In this document: piece by piece, positions 12,210-24,399 of the stretch
Layout of the letters: each line of letters begins with the position of its first letter
How positions within the stretch are numbered: the first letter of the stretch is position 1
NCBI RefSeq assembly: GCF_000283155.1
Contig: NW_004454182.1
Span: forward strand, 3,987,598 to 4,051,597
Direction of reading: 5' to 3'
DNA: 64,000 nt
Source of the DNA: Ceratotherium simum simum
Taxonomy: Eukaryota > Chordata > Mammalia > Perissodactyla > Rhinocerotidae
The notes under the pieces: model-generated
The model's input: only the letters and a program-made list of their open reading frames with translations
Database searches by the model: none
What the model was told of the DNA's origin: nothing
Made by a program: the position numbers and the translations under genes

Positions 12210-14189
12210 ATTCATCTTTTTTAAATTTATGTATTGAAAATATCTTCTTCTAGTCTGCAACTAGTCTTCTAACTTTCTTAAAAGTTTCTTTCAATGAACT
12301 GAGATCCTCAATTATAAGGATTATCATTATGATTTTCATGGTTCTTTTTGATTCTGTTTAAGAAATCCTAGCCTATTAAAAGAACATACAGATATTGTCC
12401 TAAATTTACTGTAGAAAATTTGTTATTTTAGATATCACATTTAAGTCTATGATCAAGATTAATTTTATGTATGTTGTGAATCATATGGATATCCTATTGA
12501 CCTATATCATTTATTGAAAAGACCATAATTTCCCCCATCAAATTACAGTGTTATCATTGTTGTAAATCAGGCAACTCCATAAATGTAGGTCACTTTTGGA
12601 TTCACTATTCTCTTCCATTGGACTAGTTATTTATCATTTTGCTAATACTAGCTTTTTACTAAATCTTGATATCCATTAGTGGATGTTCTTTATCTTTTCT
12701 CTTCTTCAAGATTATTTTGGCTATTCCAGTTTTTTGCATTTCCATATAAATCTAAGAATGAGTTTACCACTTACACACACACATCAGCTGGGATTGTGGA
12801 TGGAATTTGCCTAAAATTTACAGATTAATTTGGAGAAAATTTATAATTAACAATGTTGAATCTTCCTATCCATGATCATGTTATAACTCTCCATTTATTT
12901 CTTTCTTTTAAAATTCCCCTTAGGAAATTTTTTAGCAGTTTGCAGTTTATTCTCAGATATTAAATGTTATTTTAACTCATAAATAATATATATTTAAATT
13001 TCATTTTCTAGTTGGTTGATGATTGTACATTAAAGTACAATTTATTTTTGTATATTAATGTTGTATCCAGAGACATTGCTAAACTGACATGATATCTAAT
13101 AGTTTATTTTTTGATTCTTTTCATTCTATACTTGTTTCCTGTGAATAATGGTTGTTTTCCTCTTATTTTTAGGCTCTACACATTTTTTTCTTTATCTTTT
13201 CATTTTCCAATGGCAAGAACCTCTAGTGAACAAAAGTGGTGAAAGTCTGCATTCTTATTTCATTTCTAAACTGAATGGTAAAACATTCAATATGTGGCCA
13301 TTAGCGTCAGTGATAATTGTAAGGTTTTTTTAATAGGTTCTTCTTATCAAATTAAGGAAGTCCTCTTCTGTTTCAGTTTGCTGAGTTTTTTGTTTTTCTG
13401 TTTTTTAATCATATGGCCCGTTAAGCTTAGCAATGCTCTTTCTGCATCTATTGAAACATACTTACTTTTTCCTTTATTTTGTAAGTGATGACATTTATTG
13501 ATTTATTTGGAATGATAAATTGCAACACTAGGATAAACTCCAACTGGTCATGATGTGTTATCCTTTTTACATATCACTGTATTTGCATGGTTAATATTGT
13601 GTTTAAGATTTGGCATGTATTTTTATGGGAGAAACTGGGTCTGTAATTTTTATTTAATGTCTTTATTAATGTTATTTAATGACCTTGTTAGGTTTTTGTA
13701 CCAAGGATATGTTAACTTCACAACATGAGTTGGACATTGATTCCTTAATTTTTAGTCTCTAAATAAATTTGTGGAAGATGAGTATTATTTATTTCTTCAA
13801 TGTTAAGAATTCCCACTGCAACTACTGAGACAAGAGTTTCGTATGTATGAAAATTTTTTAATGATAGATTTAATTTCTGAAGGAGCCATGGTCTATATGG
13901 AATTTCTGTTTCTTCTTGTGTCTGTTTTTTTTTTCTTTTTTTGCTTTTCAAGCAATTTGTCCATTTAATTTAAATTTTCAAATGTATTGGTCTAAAGTTA
14001 TTATAAAATTTTTCTTAACTTTTAATGACTGTAGTATTTATATTGATGTCTCTTATACTTAAACTGATACTTGGTATGTTTTTTCTCTTTTATGTTTCTT
14101 GTCAAGACCTTGTAGTGACATTACCAACTTTATAACATTTTAAAACAACCACCGTTTGACTTTTCGATTTTTCTCTATCGTACTTTGTT

Positions 14190-14515
14190 TTTTTTTACTG
14201 TAGAGTTTTTTAAGACATTATTGTTTGGAACAGTATTAGATTTACAGAAAAAGAAAACTGACAGAAGATAGTACAGAGAGTTCTCATATACCTTCTCAAC
14301 CAGTTTCCTCTATTATTCACCTCTTTCAGTAGTATGGTTCATTTGTTACAATTAATGAGCCAATATTGATACATTATTATTAACCAAAATCCATAGTTCA
14401 TTCAGATTTCTTTAGTGTCTACCTAATGTTCTTTTTCTGTTCCAGGATCCCATTCGGGATATCACATTACATTTACTTTTCACGTCTCCTGGTTTCTACA
14501 CTACATTTTATATAA
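14190..14515 (-). mobile_element. L1 3'-region fragment nested in L1 ORF2
   Basis: The sequence from the T-rich start through AACAGTATTAGATTTACAG, GTACAGAGAGTTCTCATATA and GGATCCCATTCGGGATATCA resembles L1 3' untranslated sequence on the opposite strand. The host L1 ORF2 resumes directly after it, so it is a younger insertion into the longer relic. Orientation is inferred from its leading T run. Confidence 0.55.
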
Positions 14516-15189
14516 TTGATTTCTGCTTTTATCATTACTATTTCTTTTTTTATACTTTGAGTTTCATTTTCTGTTCCTTTTTGTAACTTCTTGAACTGGT
14601 AGCTTATGTCACTGTTTTATTTCTTTTTATTATGTGTATATAAAGCAGTAAATTTCTAAGCACTACTTTAGCTGCACTGCACAATTTTAATACACAGTAT
14701 TTTCATTATCTTTTAGTTCAAAATATTTTCTAGTAGTTCATTTTGTGTTTTCCTCTTTTAGCCATGTTAATTATGAAATGTGTTGTTTAATTTATAAATA
14801 TTGGGTTTTTCTAGTTATCTCTCTGTTATTGACATAGTTTAATTCTATAGTTTTTGATAGTATACCTTGTATGACTTTAATCAATGTAAACTTTGGAGAA
14901 TTTGCTTCATAGCAAAATATTGTCTACTTTTGTGAATATTCCATGCACGCTTGTAAAGAATGCATATTCAGCAGCTTTTGGAAGTAATGTTCTTTGAATA
15001 TCAATTAGGTCAGTTGGTTAATTGTGTTGTTCAAATTCTCTACACATTATTGAAATTTTTGATTGGCTTCTCCTATTATTTAAAGATGTGTGCTAAAATC
15101 TCTATGTAATCGTGCATTTCTTCTTTTATATCTCTGATTTTGGAATTTATTGAGGGAAATCCTACTAGTGATAAAAACTTTGAACAATA

Positions 15190-16530
15190 CATCTACTGAT
15201 CTATTTTGCCTGGTTGGAGAAATGACCACAAACACAGATCTATGCTAATTTATCAGCAGTGGTTCATAGGTTTATCCCAAAACAAAGACTTAAAAAGAAC
15301 ATGATCTGAGTACTGGGGACTAGGGTATGTAGGGAAGAAGTAGATGGATGGAGTCCTAAGAATGGCAGCATTGTGGAAGGCATCTGTGTACAATTAAATG
15401 TTCACCAAAAGGCCCACTGAAGAAGAGGATCTCAATAATCAGGAGGAGAAGATGACCCATTCTTTAGAAGTGTGTCTGCCACTTTCCCCAGCCATCTCGG
15501 GGTCATGTGCAAAGTGGTCATGTTAGAAGGGATGGAACAACATGGACTGCCCTTGGTCAAAGCTACTCAAGCTGCCACTACTGCTGAATGTCTAGCCTGT
15601 GAACAGTATACATCAGTGTTGAGCTTTTTATGTAAACCCCTGCCCAGTGGAGGTGAGGGGTTTAGAAAATCACTTTGCTCCCTTTCCATCATTGGGAAGG
15701 CAGCAATTTGTCCTCATGGAAATAGGCACACATTCTTTGTATGCATTTTCCTTTTCTGCTGGGAATTTCTATGTCAACGTTATCATAAGTATACTGATAT
15801 AATGCCTTACTCACATTCCTGGTATCCTACCAATTACTATTTTTGACCAGAGAACTCATTTTATAGAAATAAAAATTAATTATACTCACAGAATTCACTG
15901 GATTTACGTCATACCACTTCACTCAAATCTGCCAGCTTTACAGAATTTTGGAGTGGACTATGGAAGACAATATTATGATACCAGCCAGGAGACAACATCC
16001 TCTCAAGTGACCAGTTCTGCTGGATGTGGCACATGGTCTGAATCAAAGTCCAAAATAAGATGCACTTTCTCTAAAATCAAGAACATACGTGTCAGTTAAT
16101 AAAAGTGGGGGTGACTCTTTTGACTATTACTCCTCACAATCCATTCAAAAACTTTTGCTTCTCCTTCTGCAACTTTGTGCTCTCCTAGTTCCCAAGGAAG
16201 AGGCTTCGGCCTGTAGTCACAACATTAGTACCTTTGAATCTAAAGCTTGCCATCTGACCATGAGCACTGTGGGTAGCTGGTACCATTGAACAACCAGGCA
16301 TAGATGGGTGTAACTGTACTGGGGGGGGTGATTCCTCTTTACCAAGAGGAAATATGGCTGCTGTTGTACAGTCAGCGTAGGGAAGACCATTATGGAACCC
16401 AGGGGAGTCTCCTGAATGCTTCCAGTAGTAAAAGTTAATGGAAGACTCTAACGACCTATTGTAGCAAGACCACTAATAGAACAGATCCTTCAGGAACAAT
16501 GTTTTGTTCACCACACTGAGTAAACAACTC
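15190..16530 (+). pseudogene. Decayed endogenous retrovirus pol fragment (integrase region)
   Basis: Conceptual translation in shifting plus-strand frames resembles the 3' end of a class-I (gamma-like) endogenous retrovirus pol. In order there is an RNase H-integrase linker (EEEDLNNQEEKMTHS from 15419), an integrase N-terminal piece with the CxxC half of its zinc site (AECLACEQ near 15577), an integrase core remnant, and FWSGLWKTILWYQPGDN near 15943. A segment containing GVTLLTITPHNP near 16105 tentatively matches the dUTPase-like extension seen after integrase in some such elements. Frameshifts (for example between 15419 and 15472) and stops (including 15847) interrupt it. No LTR, gag or env was recognised nearby. 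It is a dead fossil. Confidence 0.65.
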
Positions 16531-17955
16531 TTTAATGAGCCTATACACAATCTGGGGAAACAACATTCTCACATATTTAACAAATATTATTTTATCTTAA
16601 GATGCACTATAAAATCATAGGGCAAATTATATTTGAATTATAGTAGACTAGAAATGGAAAAATTAGGATGGGCTATTCCAGAAGATGTAGAATTAGTTAT
16701 TTTTATAATTTTTTATATTTATGAGTTTTCTATTAATCTATATTTATGATTAATGGAAAATAACACCAAAATATATCTTCTTTTATTCTGTCAAGTTTAA
16801 GCTGACACACTTGATAATGAAAGAATATAAACTAAATGAACATTTTTAATAACATTCTCATTTTTCTGGGAGGATATTTTACCTGAGCAGGCTGCAAGCT
16901 TCCACAAACATTGTTGAGGCAATCCATTAGGAATAATTATTTGATATTTATAACTCTGCCCTTGAAATATAGCCAAAATAATTTATCGTATACAACATAT
17001 TTTTTAGAAGAACAGTAGTTTGAGTTTGATAATTATCTTGAAGAAGAGTCAGGTCAGCATCATGGAAACCCTATGTAAATCTGAGCATTTTTACATATAG
17101 AAGAGGATTTACTGAATAATCAGAGTCAACTATGAAATGAATGAAAAATAGGTAAGTTAAATTGATCAATTTCTGTTCTCAACGTTTGTCACTAATGTAC
17201 CACCACAATATTTATAGAAGAAGAGAATAAAAAGGCATGGAAGTATAATTTAAAACTACCCACCGTACATATAAACTCTCTTTGAATGCTCATGTTTTAT
17301 CTTAAAATATCATACAAATTTTGCATTCTACTCCATAATGCAGTTGTATTTATTTTAATATAAAGTACTTTAAATTGCTTGCTATAGAATAAAATAAGCT
17401 TCCCATACATTCATGCCATGTTTATTCTATAACTTTATGTATTTCTAGGAACATAGCCATCTATCATACTAGTACTTTTAGAAAGTTTTTAATTGTGGCA
17501 AAGTAATAACATACTTTTTGCTCGTGATATAAAGAATTTTATGACCAGGAAATAAAGATCTTGCAAGCTCAGTATGCTACTGAGCTCATTTCAGGTAAGG
17601 TACCAACCAGCTATCATGTTTTATGTATTGAATTTGGATAAGTGTAACACATGTAACACATTTCATATTAAATCAAAGAAAAAGATCTCCCTAGAATGTA
17701 GTGCAGTAAAATCTACACTCACTTTAAGGAAATTATCACGATCTGTATTGCTGAGTAGAACAAGAACTCTAAACAATTGCTGAGACTTAAAAGTATGTAT
17801 TGAAATTAAGAAGAAATTTTGTTCTATTGAAATCACCTCCCTGCTTCCATTTGAGCCGAAGTCTAATTATTACACTTCCTCAAATGCCTCATTCAGTCAC
17901 ATGGGTGTCTTGTAATTTGACCTCCTTTCTTTGTAGTAAAGTTCTACTCATGTTC
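16531..17955. other. Unassigned AT-rich sequence
   Basis: No repeat family or exon was recognised. A short frame at 17574-17783 has no domain. The ERV relic could extend a little further than its assigned end. Confidence 0.35.
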
Positions 17956-17959
17956 AGGT

Positions 17960-18185
17960 ATTAGTTGGAAATAACATTTCCTGAGAAAGACCTTTTCTGA
18001 CCCTCTCTTTCTTTAACTACCCCAACACCCTTAACAACCCTGTAGTTTTCAGTTTTTCCTGCCAGATTGTAAACTCCATGGGGAAGGAACTATGTCTTTT
18101 GTTACTCCTTGTGTCTTCATTGTTTAGGACAGCACTTGTTGCTTGGTAGGTGCTAAATAAATATTTTAAATGAATGAATTATCAT
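17960..18185 (+). repeat. LINE-2 3' end
   Basis: The 3' terminus of L2 is recognisable: TGTAAACTCCATGGGGAAGG, ACTATGTCTTTTGTTACTCC, GTAGGTGCTAAATAAATATT, ending in the TGAATGAAT-type tail that marks L2 on the plus strand. Confidence 0.8.
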
Positions 18186-19144
18186 TGAATATTGAAGTAT
18201 AACTTGAATCACGGTGATACCAGCAAAAAGAGTACTGTATTATAATAACACATTGAAAATAAAAGTGAAAATTTAGAATTCTGTTTTGAACATCATCTTT
18301 TTCCTTTTGCTGAAATCCTTTAAGTTGAAATCTTAAAATGAAATGAAGGCTATGTGACGGAAAGCCAAACAGTGATTCTACACTCTACTGATGTTGATAT
18401 GAAAAATGAGAACCTCTATGTTGTCCATAGAAATTACAGGGAAATTTACAAAAATATATTCAAATAAAGGCCAATCCTTAAGAGCAAGTAGTTATGTAGA
18501 TTTGGCTGCGATTTAGACACTATGTTCATTTTTAGACACTTTACTCAAAATGAGACAACCTAGTCTCTGATTTCTTTTTTCTTGTTTAACATGTCTTTGG
18601 TATCCTGTTACAATGCACAATTTTAAGTAGAATTTTAGTTATGCATATAGCATTGTTTCTCTCTGGCCTACTGAAAGTTGTCCTTGTCATTCTTCCTTCT
18701 TATCCTAAAGAAAATGAAGCTTCAATGCTAGAATGCTCACTGTATCCATTCCGAAATATTTATTGAATGCCTACCATGTGCTAGAAAATTTTCAAGAAGC
18801 TTTTTGTTAAGAATTTATTGATGGCCCACTTCTCTTGCTATTTTATTTACACTGTGGCTCATATGTACTGCTGATGTAATTGCTTTGTAATGTGAATATG
18901 ATGAGGTCGATGGTAAGCCTAACAACAGGTAGAAGACTAGGTCCCAGGACTAATTCCTAGCTGTTTGATGCAGTCTGTAGCATAAAGATTTGTTAAAGTC
19001 ACTCTGGGCATCCTTCAAGAGGACACACTGGCCTTATTAAGTCTATATCATTTGATAATTTTTTAGATGTTGGAATCAATACAGAATATTATACTTATTG
19101 TATCAATTAGTTTCACTCTCTTATTAGTAACGGATATTATATGC
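18186..19144. other. Unassigned sequence
   Basis: Mostly unrecognised. A short piece around 18752-18800 (AAATATTTATTGAATGCCTA, CCATGTGCTAG) resembles the start of an L2-type block, but it is too short to assign. Confidence 0.35.
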
Positions 19145-19992
19145 AGAGAAGCTACATCCACATACGGTTTTTCCCCACTTTTTATTGTGGTATAATTGAT
19201 ATACAAAAAATGGCACAAATTCAAAGTGTATAATTTGATAAGTTTGATGTAATCTGATATGTAGACACCTGTGAAACCAACTATCATTACAACCAGGATA
19301 GTGAATATATCCGTCACCTCCAAAAGTTTTCTGATGCTCCTTTTTAATCCCTACCTCACAGTCCTCCCCTTTCTGCCCCGCCCAGGCAACCACTCATCCT
19401 CCTTCTGCCATTATAGATTAGTTTACTTGTTTAAGGATTTTATAAAATGGAATTATACAATATGAACTCTTTTTGATCTTGCTTCTTTCACTCACCAATA
19501 TTATTTTGAATTAATCCATGTTTTTCCATATATTAATAGTTCATTCCTTTCTATTGCTGAGTTGTATTACACTGCACAGATTTACCACAGTTTATCTATT
19601 CACCTGTTTATAGACATTTGGTTCGTTTCTAGCTTGAGGCTATTACAGATAAGTATCTTCTAGATGTTTTATAGTTTTAGCTTTTACATTTATGCCTATG
19701 ACTCATTTTGAGTTAATTTTTGGGTGTCGTGGGAGATATGGATGAAAGGTTATTTTTTTTTCTTGCACATGGTTATCTAATTGTTCCCAGTGCCATGTGT
19801 TGAAAAGCCTATCTTTCCTCAACGTATTTGCCTTTGCACCTTTGTCAAAAATCAGCTCCCTATATACATTTGGGTCCTTTTCTGTATTCTCTATTATGTT
19901 CTATTGACCAATTTACTTATATTTATACTAATATCACACTGCCTTGATTTCTGTAGCTTTACAATAAATCTTGAATACATATAGAGTTACTC

Positions 19993-20384
19993 TGTATTGG
20001 CTGCTAGGCTGCCATAATAAATACTGCATACGGTGAGGCTTAAGCTACAGAAATTTATTTCTCACAGTTCTGGAGGCTGGAAGTCCAAGATCAAGGCGTC
20101 AGCAGGTTTAGTTTCTCTTGAGGCCTCTCTCCTTGGCTTGCAGATGGCTGCTCTTTTGCTGCCTCTTCAAACAGCGTTTTCTCTGTGGGCACTTATCCCA
20201 GTGAATCTCCCTCTTCTTATCAGGACACCAGTCATCAGGCCTATTTGATTAGAGCCCCCTCCTTATGACCTCATTTAGCCTTAATTATTTCCTTAAAGCC
20301 TGAATCTCCTAAAACATTCACACTGGGGGTTAAGGCTTCAACATGAATTTTGAAGAGACACAATTTAGAATGCAGTCCATAACA
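19993..20384 (-). mobile_element. MLT1-type (ERVL-MaLR) solo LTR
   Basis: Antisense LTR with the familiar MaLR segments: GCTGCCATAATAAATACTGC, TTTCTCACAGTTCTGGAGGC, TGGAAGTCCAAGATCAAGG, CTCTCTCCTTGGCTTGCAGA, TCAGGACACCAGTCATCAGG and CAGTCCATAACA. Its complement starts TGTTATGG and ends in ...ATACA, fitting a full LTR of about 392 bp. It interrupts L1 ORF2, so it inserted after that L1. A clear 5-bp target duplication was not seen. Confidence 0.85.
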
Positions 20385-21435
20385 CCTTCCAACATTGTTT
20401 TTCTTTTCTTACTTTCCCGCTCTCTCTCTCTTTTTTTTGACAAAGTTGGTTTTGACTCTCAGCCCTTGGCATTTCCACACAAATCACTGACCACCTTACC
20501 AATTTCTACAAAAAAACTTGCTGGTATTTTGATCGGAATTATGTTGAATCTAGAAATCAATTTGGCGATCATTTACATTTTAAAAATATTGAGTCTTCCA
20601 ACCCAATATTTGGTTTTATGCAATCTGACAGTCTGTACCTTTTAATGGTGGTGTTTACACCATGGACACATAACATGATTAGGTTTAACCCCATCCTCCT
20701 GTTGTTTTCTATTTGTTCCATCTCTTCTTTGTTCCCTGGTCCTCTTTTTCTGCCTTATTTTGGAGTATGTTTTATTATTCCATTTCATCTCCTTTGTCGG
20801 CTATTTTCATTGATTTTTTTTTTCAATTTCTGTGGTTCCTTTATTATTTTGGTTGTTGTTTTGCAATTTATGGTATAAAGCTTCAACTTTTCACAGTCTA
20901 CTTTTAAGTGATAGTATACCAATGTATGTATAACATAAGAACCTTAAAATAGTATTCTATTTTCTTTCCCGGCATTGTTGTAATATATTTCACTTATATA
21001 CGTTATAAACCCCACTATGTAATATTATTATTGTTTGAAAAGTCAGTTGTCTTTTAAATAGTTTTAAATAATAGGAAATATATTTTACATTTACCCATGC
21101 AAATACCATTTCTACTGCTTTTTGTACTTTTATATAAATTCTTATTTCTAATCTGCCTGAAGAATTTTCTTAAAGGTATCTTTTCTTACAAGTCTGCTGG
21201 TGAAGGATTTTTTTTTAAGTTTTGTATGTGTCAAGTTGGCCTTTTGAATGGCATTTTAAATTGGTATGGAATGTTTACTTGATATAAACATTTTTTTTTT
21301 CCTATTTTTAGATATTGCTCCACTGTCTTCTTGTTTACATTGTTTTCTACAAGAAATCCACTTCATCTTTCTTTGTGCTTCTGTAACTAATGAGACTTTT
21401 TTATTTGCCTGTTTTGAAGATCATTTTTCTGTTTC

Positions 21436-21690
21436 TTTTTTTTTTTTTTTTGGGAGGAAGATCAGCCCTCACAAAACATCAACCCTGAGCTAACATCCAT
21501 GCCAATCCTCCTCTTTTTGCTGAGGAAGACTGGCCCTGGGCTAACATCCATGCCCATCTTCCTCCACTTTATATAACACTGCCACATCACTGCCTGACAA
21601 GCGGTGCCTTGGTGCGCGCCCGAGATCTGAATCCGGGCTGCCAGTAGCAGAGAGCGCACACTTAACCACTACGCCATGAGGCTGACTCCC
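21436..21690 (-). mobile_element. ERE SINE
   Basis: Full-length minus-strand ERE. A T-run (21436-21451) is followed by GAGGAAGATCAGCCCT, a duplicated GAGCTAACATCCATGCC tail motif, and the antisense tRNA-like head ACTTAACCACTACGCCATGA. A weak flanking similarity (TTTTTCTGTTTC / TTTTTCTCTTTA) may be a decayed target duplication. Confidence 0.93.
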
Positions 21691-22229
21691 TCCTTTTTCT
21701 CTTTATCACAAATTTTTAGCAATTTGATTATGATGTGCCTAGGTATAGTTTTCTTAATGTTTCTTGTGCATATTGAATTTATAAGTTTATAGTTTTCAGC
21801 AAATTTGGAAAATTTTCAGCCATTATTTCTTCAAATATTTTTTCTGTCATACCTTTCCCTGCTGCCTTATGGGGACACCAATTGTGTGCATATTACACAT
21901 ATGCTAGACCATCTGAAGTTGTCCCACATCACTCTCATGCTTCTTTCATTTATTTTTTATTTTTTTTACTCTCTGTATTTCATTTTGGATAGTTTCCATT
22001 GCTGTGCTTTTAAGTGTATGAATCTTTTCTTCTGCAATATCAAATCAGCTGTTCATTCAATTCAGGGGATGTTTCATCTCAGACAGCATAGTTTTCACCT
22101 CTAGAATTTCAGTTTGGATCTTTTTTACATCGTCCACGCCTTTACCTTTCAAATATATGGAATAAAGTTATAATAACTGTTTCATATTCTTTTCTGCTGT
22201 GCAACTGGCAATAGGCTGGCTATCTAAGG

Positions 22230-22757
22230 ACCCAACGGTGGACCCTGAAGCAGATGCTTATCCCAGCCCCACCCTGGTGAACAAACAAGGGACTGGAGGG
22301 GGTCCCATCCACACAGGGACTAGATAGGACCCGCGCCCGCCCAAGCCCCTGGAAAAGGCCTCCGACCTCGGGCCCTGCTGTAGACCCAGAAAGAGCCTCA
22401 CAACTGACTTTAGCCCCGCACAACTGTGATTCAGGAGGTAAACCCATCAGCCCAGGGAACAGACAGGAGAAGGTCTTCACCTGCGGAAACCAGTCTGTAA
22501 AGACAGGAAGAGTTGTTTGTTTCTTCAAACGCAGAGGCACCGGTGTGAGGCTATGCAGGTAATGAAGAATCAGGCAAATAGACACCACCAAAAGAAACTA
22601 ACAAAGCTCCAGTAACCGGCCCCAAAGAAATGGAGATCTACATATTACGTGACAAAGAATTCAAAACAGTCATCTTAAAGAAACTCAATGAAATGCAAAA
22701 GAACACATATAGACAAGGAAACGAAATCAGGAAACCAATGCATGAACAATTTTTTTT
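22230..22757 (+). mobile_element. LINE-1 5' region to ORF1 start fragment
   Basis: Plus-strand sequence of higher GC content, rich in CCC/GGG blocks, leads into GACAAAGAATTCAAAACAGT, AAAGAAACTCAATGAAATGC and GAAATCAGGAAACCAATGCA. This is the ORF1-proximal text of older L1 families. It ends in a T-rich run. Confidence 0.65.
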
Positions 22758-23094
22758 TTTTAATTTTTGCTGATATAGAAGTATTAAATATATTTCATGT
22801 CATTGTGGTCACTTTTATAGCTGTTTTAGACTTAGTTTCAATCACATTAATGTTCACCGAATTCATTAACAAACTACTATTTTACATCCAGGGTTTTCAG
22901 TAGCACAGTAGGAGAGAAATGAGGTCTACGAGGTACTTGTGTGTGCAACCCAATCTGATTACTTACATAGATGTCTAGAACATCATTGCTTATTAGTCCT
23001 ATTTTTTTAAATAATAAATTATTCCCAGGAAACCCACCCTTCCACGTGTTCTTCATACCATGATTGCTCTGGGTTCACTTGAAACATACCTGAC
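22758..23094. other. Unassigned sequence between two L1 pieces
   Basis: AT-rich, with no recognised repeat or coding content. Confidence 0.35.
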
Positions 23095-23270
23095 ACATAT
23101 TACAAAAAAATTTGCAATTATGTGAGGTGATAGATGTGTTAACTAACCTTATTGTGGTAATTATTTCACAATATATAAATGTATCAAATCACCATTTGGT
23201 AGGCCTTGAATTTACACAATGGTATATGTCAATTATACATCAATAAAATTGGAAAAAATGAACTTTTACA
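23095..23270 (+). mobile_element. LINE-1 3' terminus
   Basis: Recognised as an L1 3' end by GTGATAGATGTGTTAACTAA, CTTATTGTGGTAATTATTTC, TATAAATGTATCAAATCACC and the terminal CATCAATAAAATTGGAAAAA. Confidence 0.75.
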
Positions 23271-24145
23271 ACCCAAAAATAAAAATACAAATATGTAACC
23301 TACTTAATAAAATGGCAAAGGATTTGGGTAAGTGTGTCTCTAATGAAGACATACTAATGACTAATAATCATATGGCAAGATGATCAACATCATTAGTCAT
23401 TATCGACATGCAAATCAAAACCACAATGAGATATGACTTCATGCCCATTAGGATGGCTAAAATAAAAAAGACTGACACGAGTAAATGTTGATGAGGATGT
23501 GAAGAAATTGTAACCCCATATGTTGCTACTAGTGGAATTGTAAAATGGTGTAGCCACTTTGAAAACAATTTGACAAATGTTAAACATATAGTTACCACAT
23601 AACCTAGAAATTCCATTCCTGGATATATACCCAAGAGATTTGAAAACAGACATCCACACAAAAACCTGTACATAAGTGCTCATAGCAGTATTATTCAGCC
23701 AAAAGGTAGAAACCACTCAAATGTCCATCAAGTGCTGAATGGATAAACAAAATGTGATACGGCCATATACTGGAATATTATTCAGCCACAAAGAGGAGTA
23801 AAGTACTAATACATGCTACAACATGGATGAACCTTGAAAACATGTGAACTGAAGAAGCCGGTCACAAAAGGCCACATGTTATACAATTCTATTTATATGA
23901 AATATCCAGAATAGGCAAAATCATAGAGGCAGAAAATAGATTAGTAGTTGCCACAGGCTGGAGGGAGATGGAGGAGAATGAGAAGTGACTCCAACTAGGT
24001 ACACAGTTTCTTTTGATGTGATGAAATATTCTGAAATTATGTAGTGGTGATGGTTGCAAATTCTGTGAATATACAAAGAACAACTGAATTTTATACTTTA
24101 ATAGGGTGAATTTTATGGTATGTGAATTATAGCTCAATATAGTTG
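23271..24145 (+). mobile_element. LINE-1 3' fragment, 5'-truncated
   Basis: Begins in L1 ORF2 C-terminal sequence (CAAATCAAAACCACAATGAG near 23410) and continues through ATGGATAAACAAAATGTGAT and ATTATTCAGCCACAAAGAGG into the 3' untranslated region (ATAGATTAGTAGTTGCCACA), ending near 24145. It follows directly on another L1 3' end, so two same-strand insertions lie head to tail. Minus-strand frames at 23368-23716 and 23889-24137 are antisense artefacts of it. Confidence 0.85.
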
Positions 24146-24166
24146 TTGTTTAAAAAGACAGAGAGA

Positions 24167-24374
24167 GGGGCCAGCCTGGTGGCATAGCGGTTAAGTTTGC
24201 ACTCTCAGCTTTGGTGGCCCAGGGTTCACGGGTTTGGATCCTGAGCACAGACCTACACCCTGCTCCTCAAGTCATGCTGTGACAGCATCACACATGCAAA
24301 ATAGACGGAGATTGACACAGATGTTAGCTCAGGGCCGATCTTCCTCGCCAAAAAAATAAAATAAAATAAAAAAT
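24167..24374 (+). mobile_element. ERE SINE
   Basis: Plus-strand ERE starting GGGGCCAGCCTGGTGGCATA, with GGTTAAGTT and GGGTTTGGATCC tRNA-like boxes, then GATGTTAGCTCAGGGCCGAT and an A-rich AAATA tail. Flanking 15-bp direct repeats AAAAAGACAGAGAGA (24152-24166) and AAAAAGAAAGAGAGA (24375-24389) differ at one base. The second merges into a short (GA)n run. Confidence 0.95.
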
Positions 24375-24399
24375 AAAAAGAAAGAGAGAGAGAGAGAGA

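Larger units (their letters stand above)
11541..15180 (-). mobile_element. Long LINE-1 relic covering most of ORF2
   Basis: This is the most complete L1 ORF2 remnant in the window, read on the minus strand. From low to high coordinate it covers the C-terminal part (11590-12900), the reverse-transcriptase region (about 13000-14000; antisense landmarks GTGGTGAAAGTCTGCATTCT and CTTTCTGCATCTATTGAAAC) and the linker towards the endonuclease (14515-15180; GAATATTCCATGCACGCTTG). It is interrupted by an ERE (11963-12209) and another L1 piece (14190-14515). Many stops and indels show it is dead. Confidence 0.75.
19145..22215 (-). mobile_element. Large nested LINE-1 relic
   Basis: Antisense L1. It begins with the 3' untranslated region (TTTATTGTGGTATAATTGAT, 19183). 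ORF2 C-terminal sequence follows, with GTGCCATGTGTTGAAAAGCC (19790), ATTTCTACAAAAAAACTTGC (20502) and AATATTGAGTCTTCCAACCC (20585). More 5' L1-type sequence lies at 21300-22215. It is split by an MLT1-type LTR (19993-20384) and an ERE (21436-21690), and the L1 text continues across both. Short open frames inside are antisense by-products. Confidence 0.75.

Noticed and set aside
16089..16289. 66-codon frame considered as a separate small gene
   Set aside because: Its translation continues the retroviral pol relic in another frame.
22220..22591. 123-codon minus-strand frame
   Set aside because: Overlaps the GC-rich 5' region of a plus-strand L1. No domain.
23368..23716. Pair of roughly 100-codon minus-strand frames
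   Set aside because: Antisense to an L1 ORF2 fragment. No independent coding evidence.
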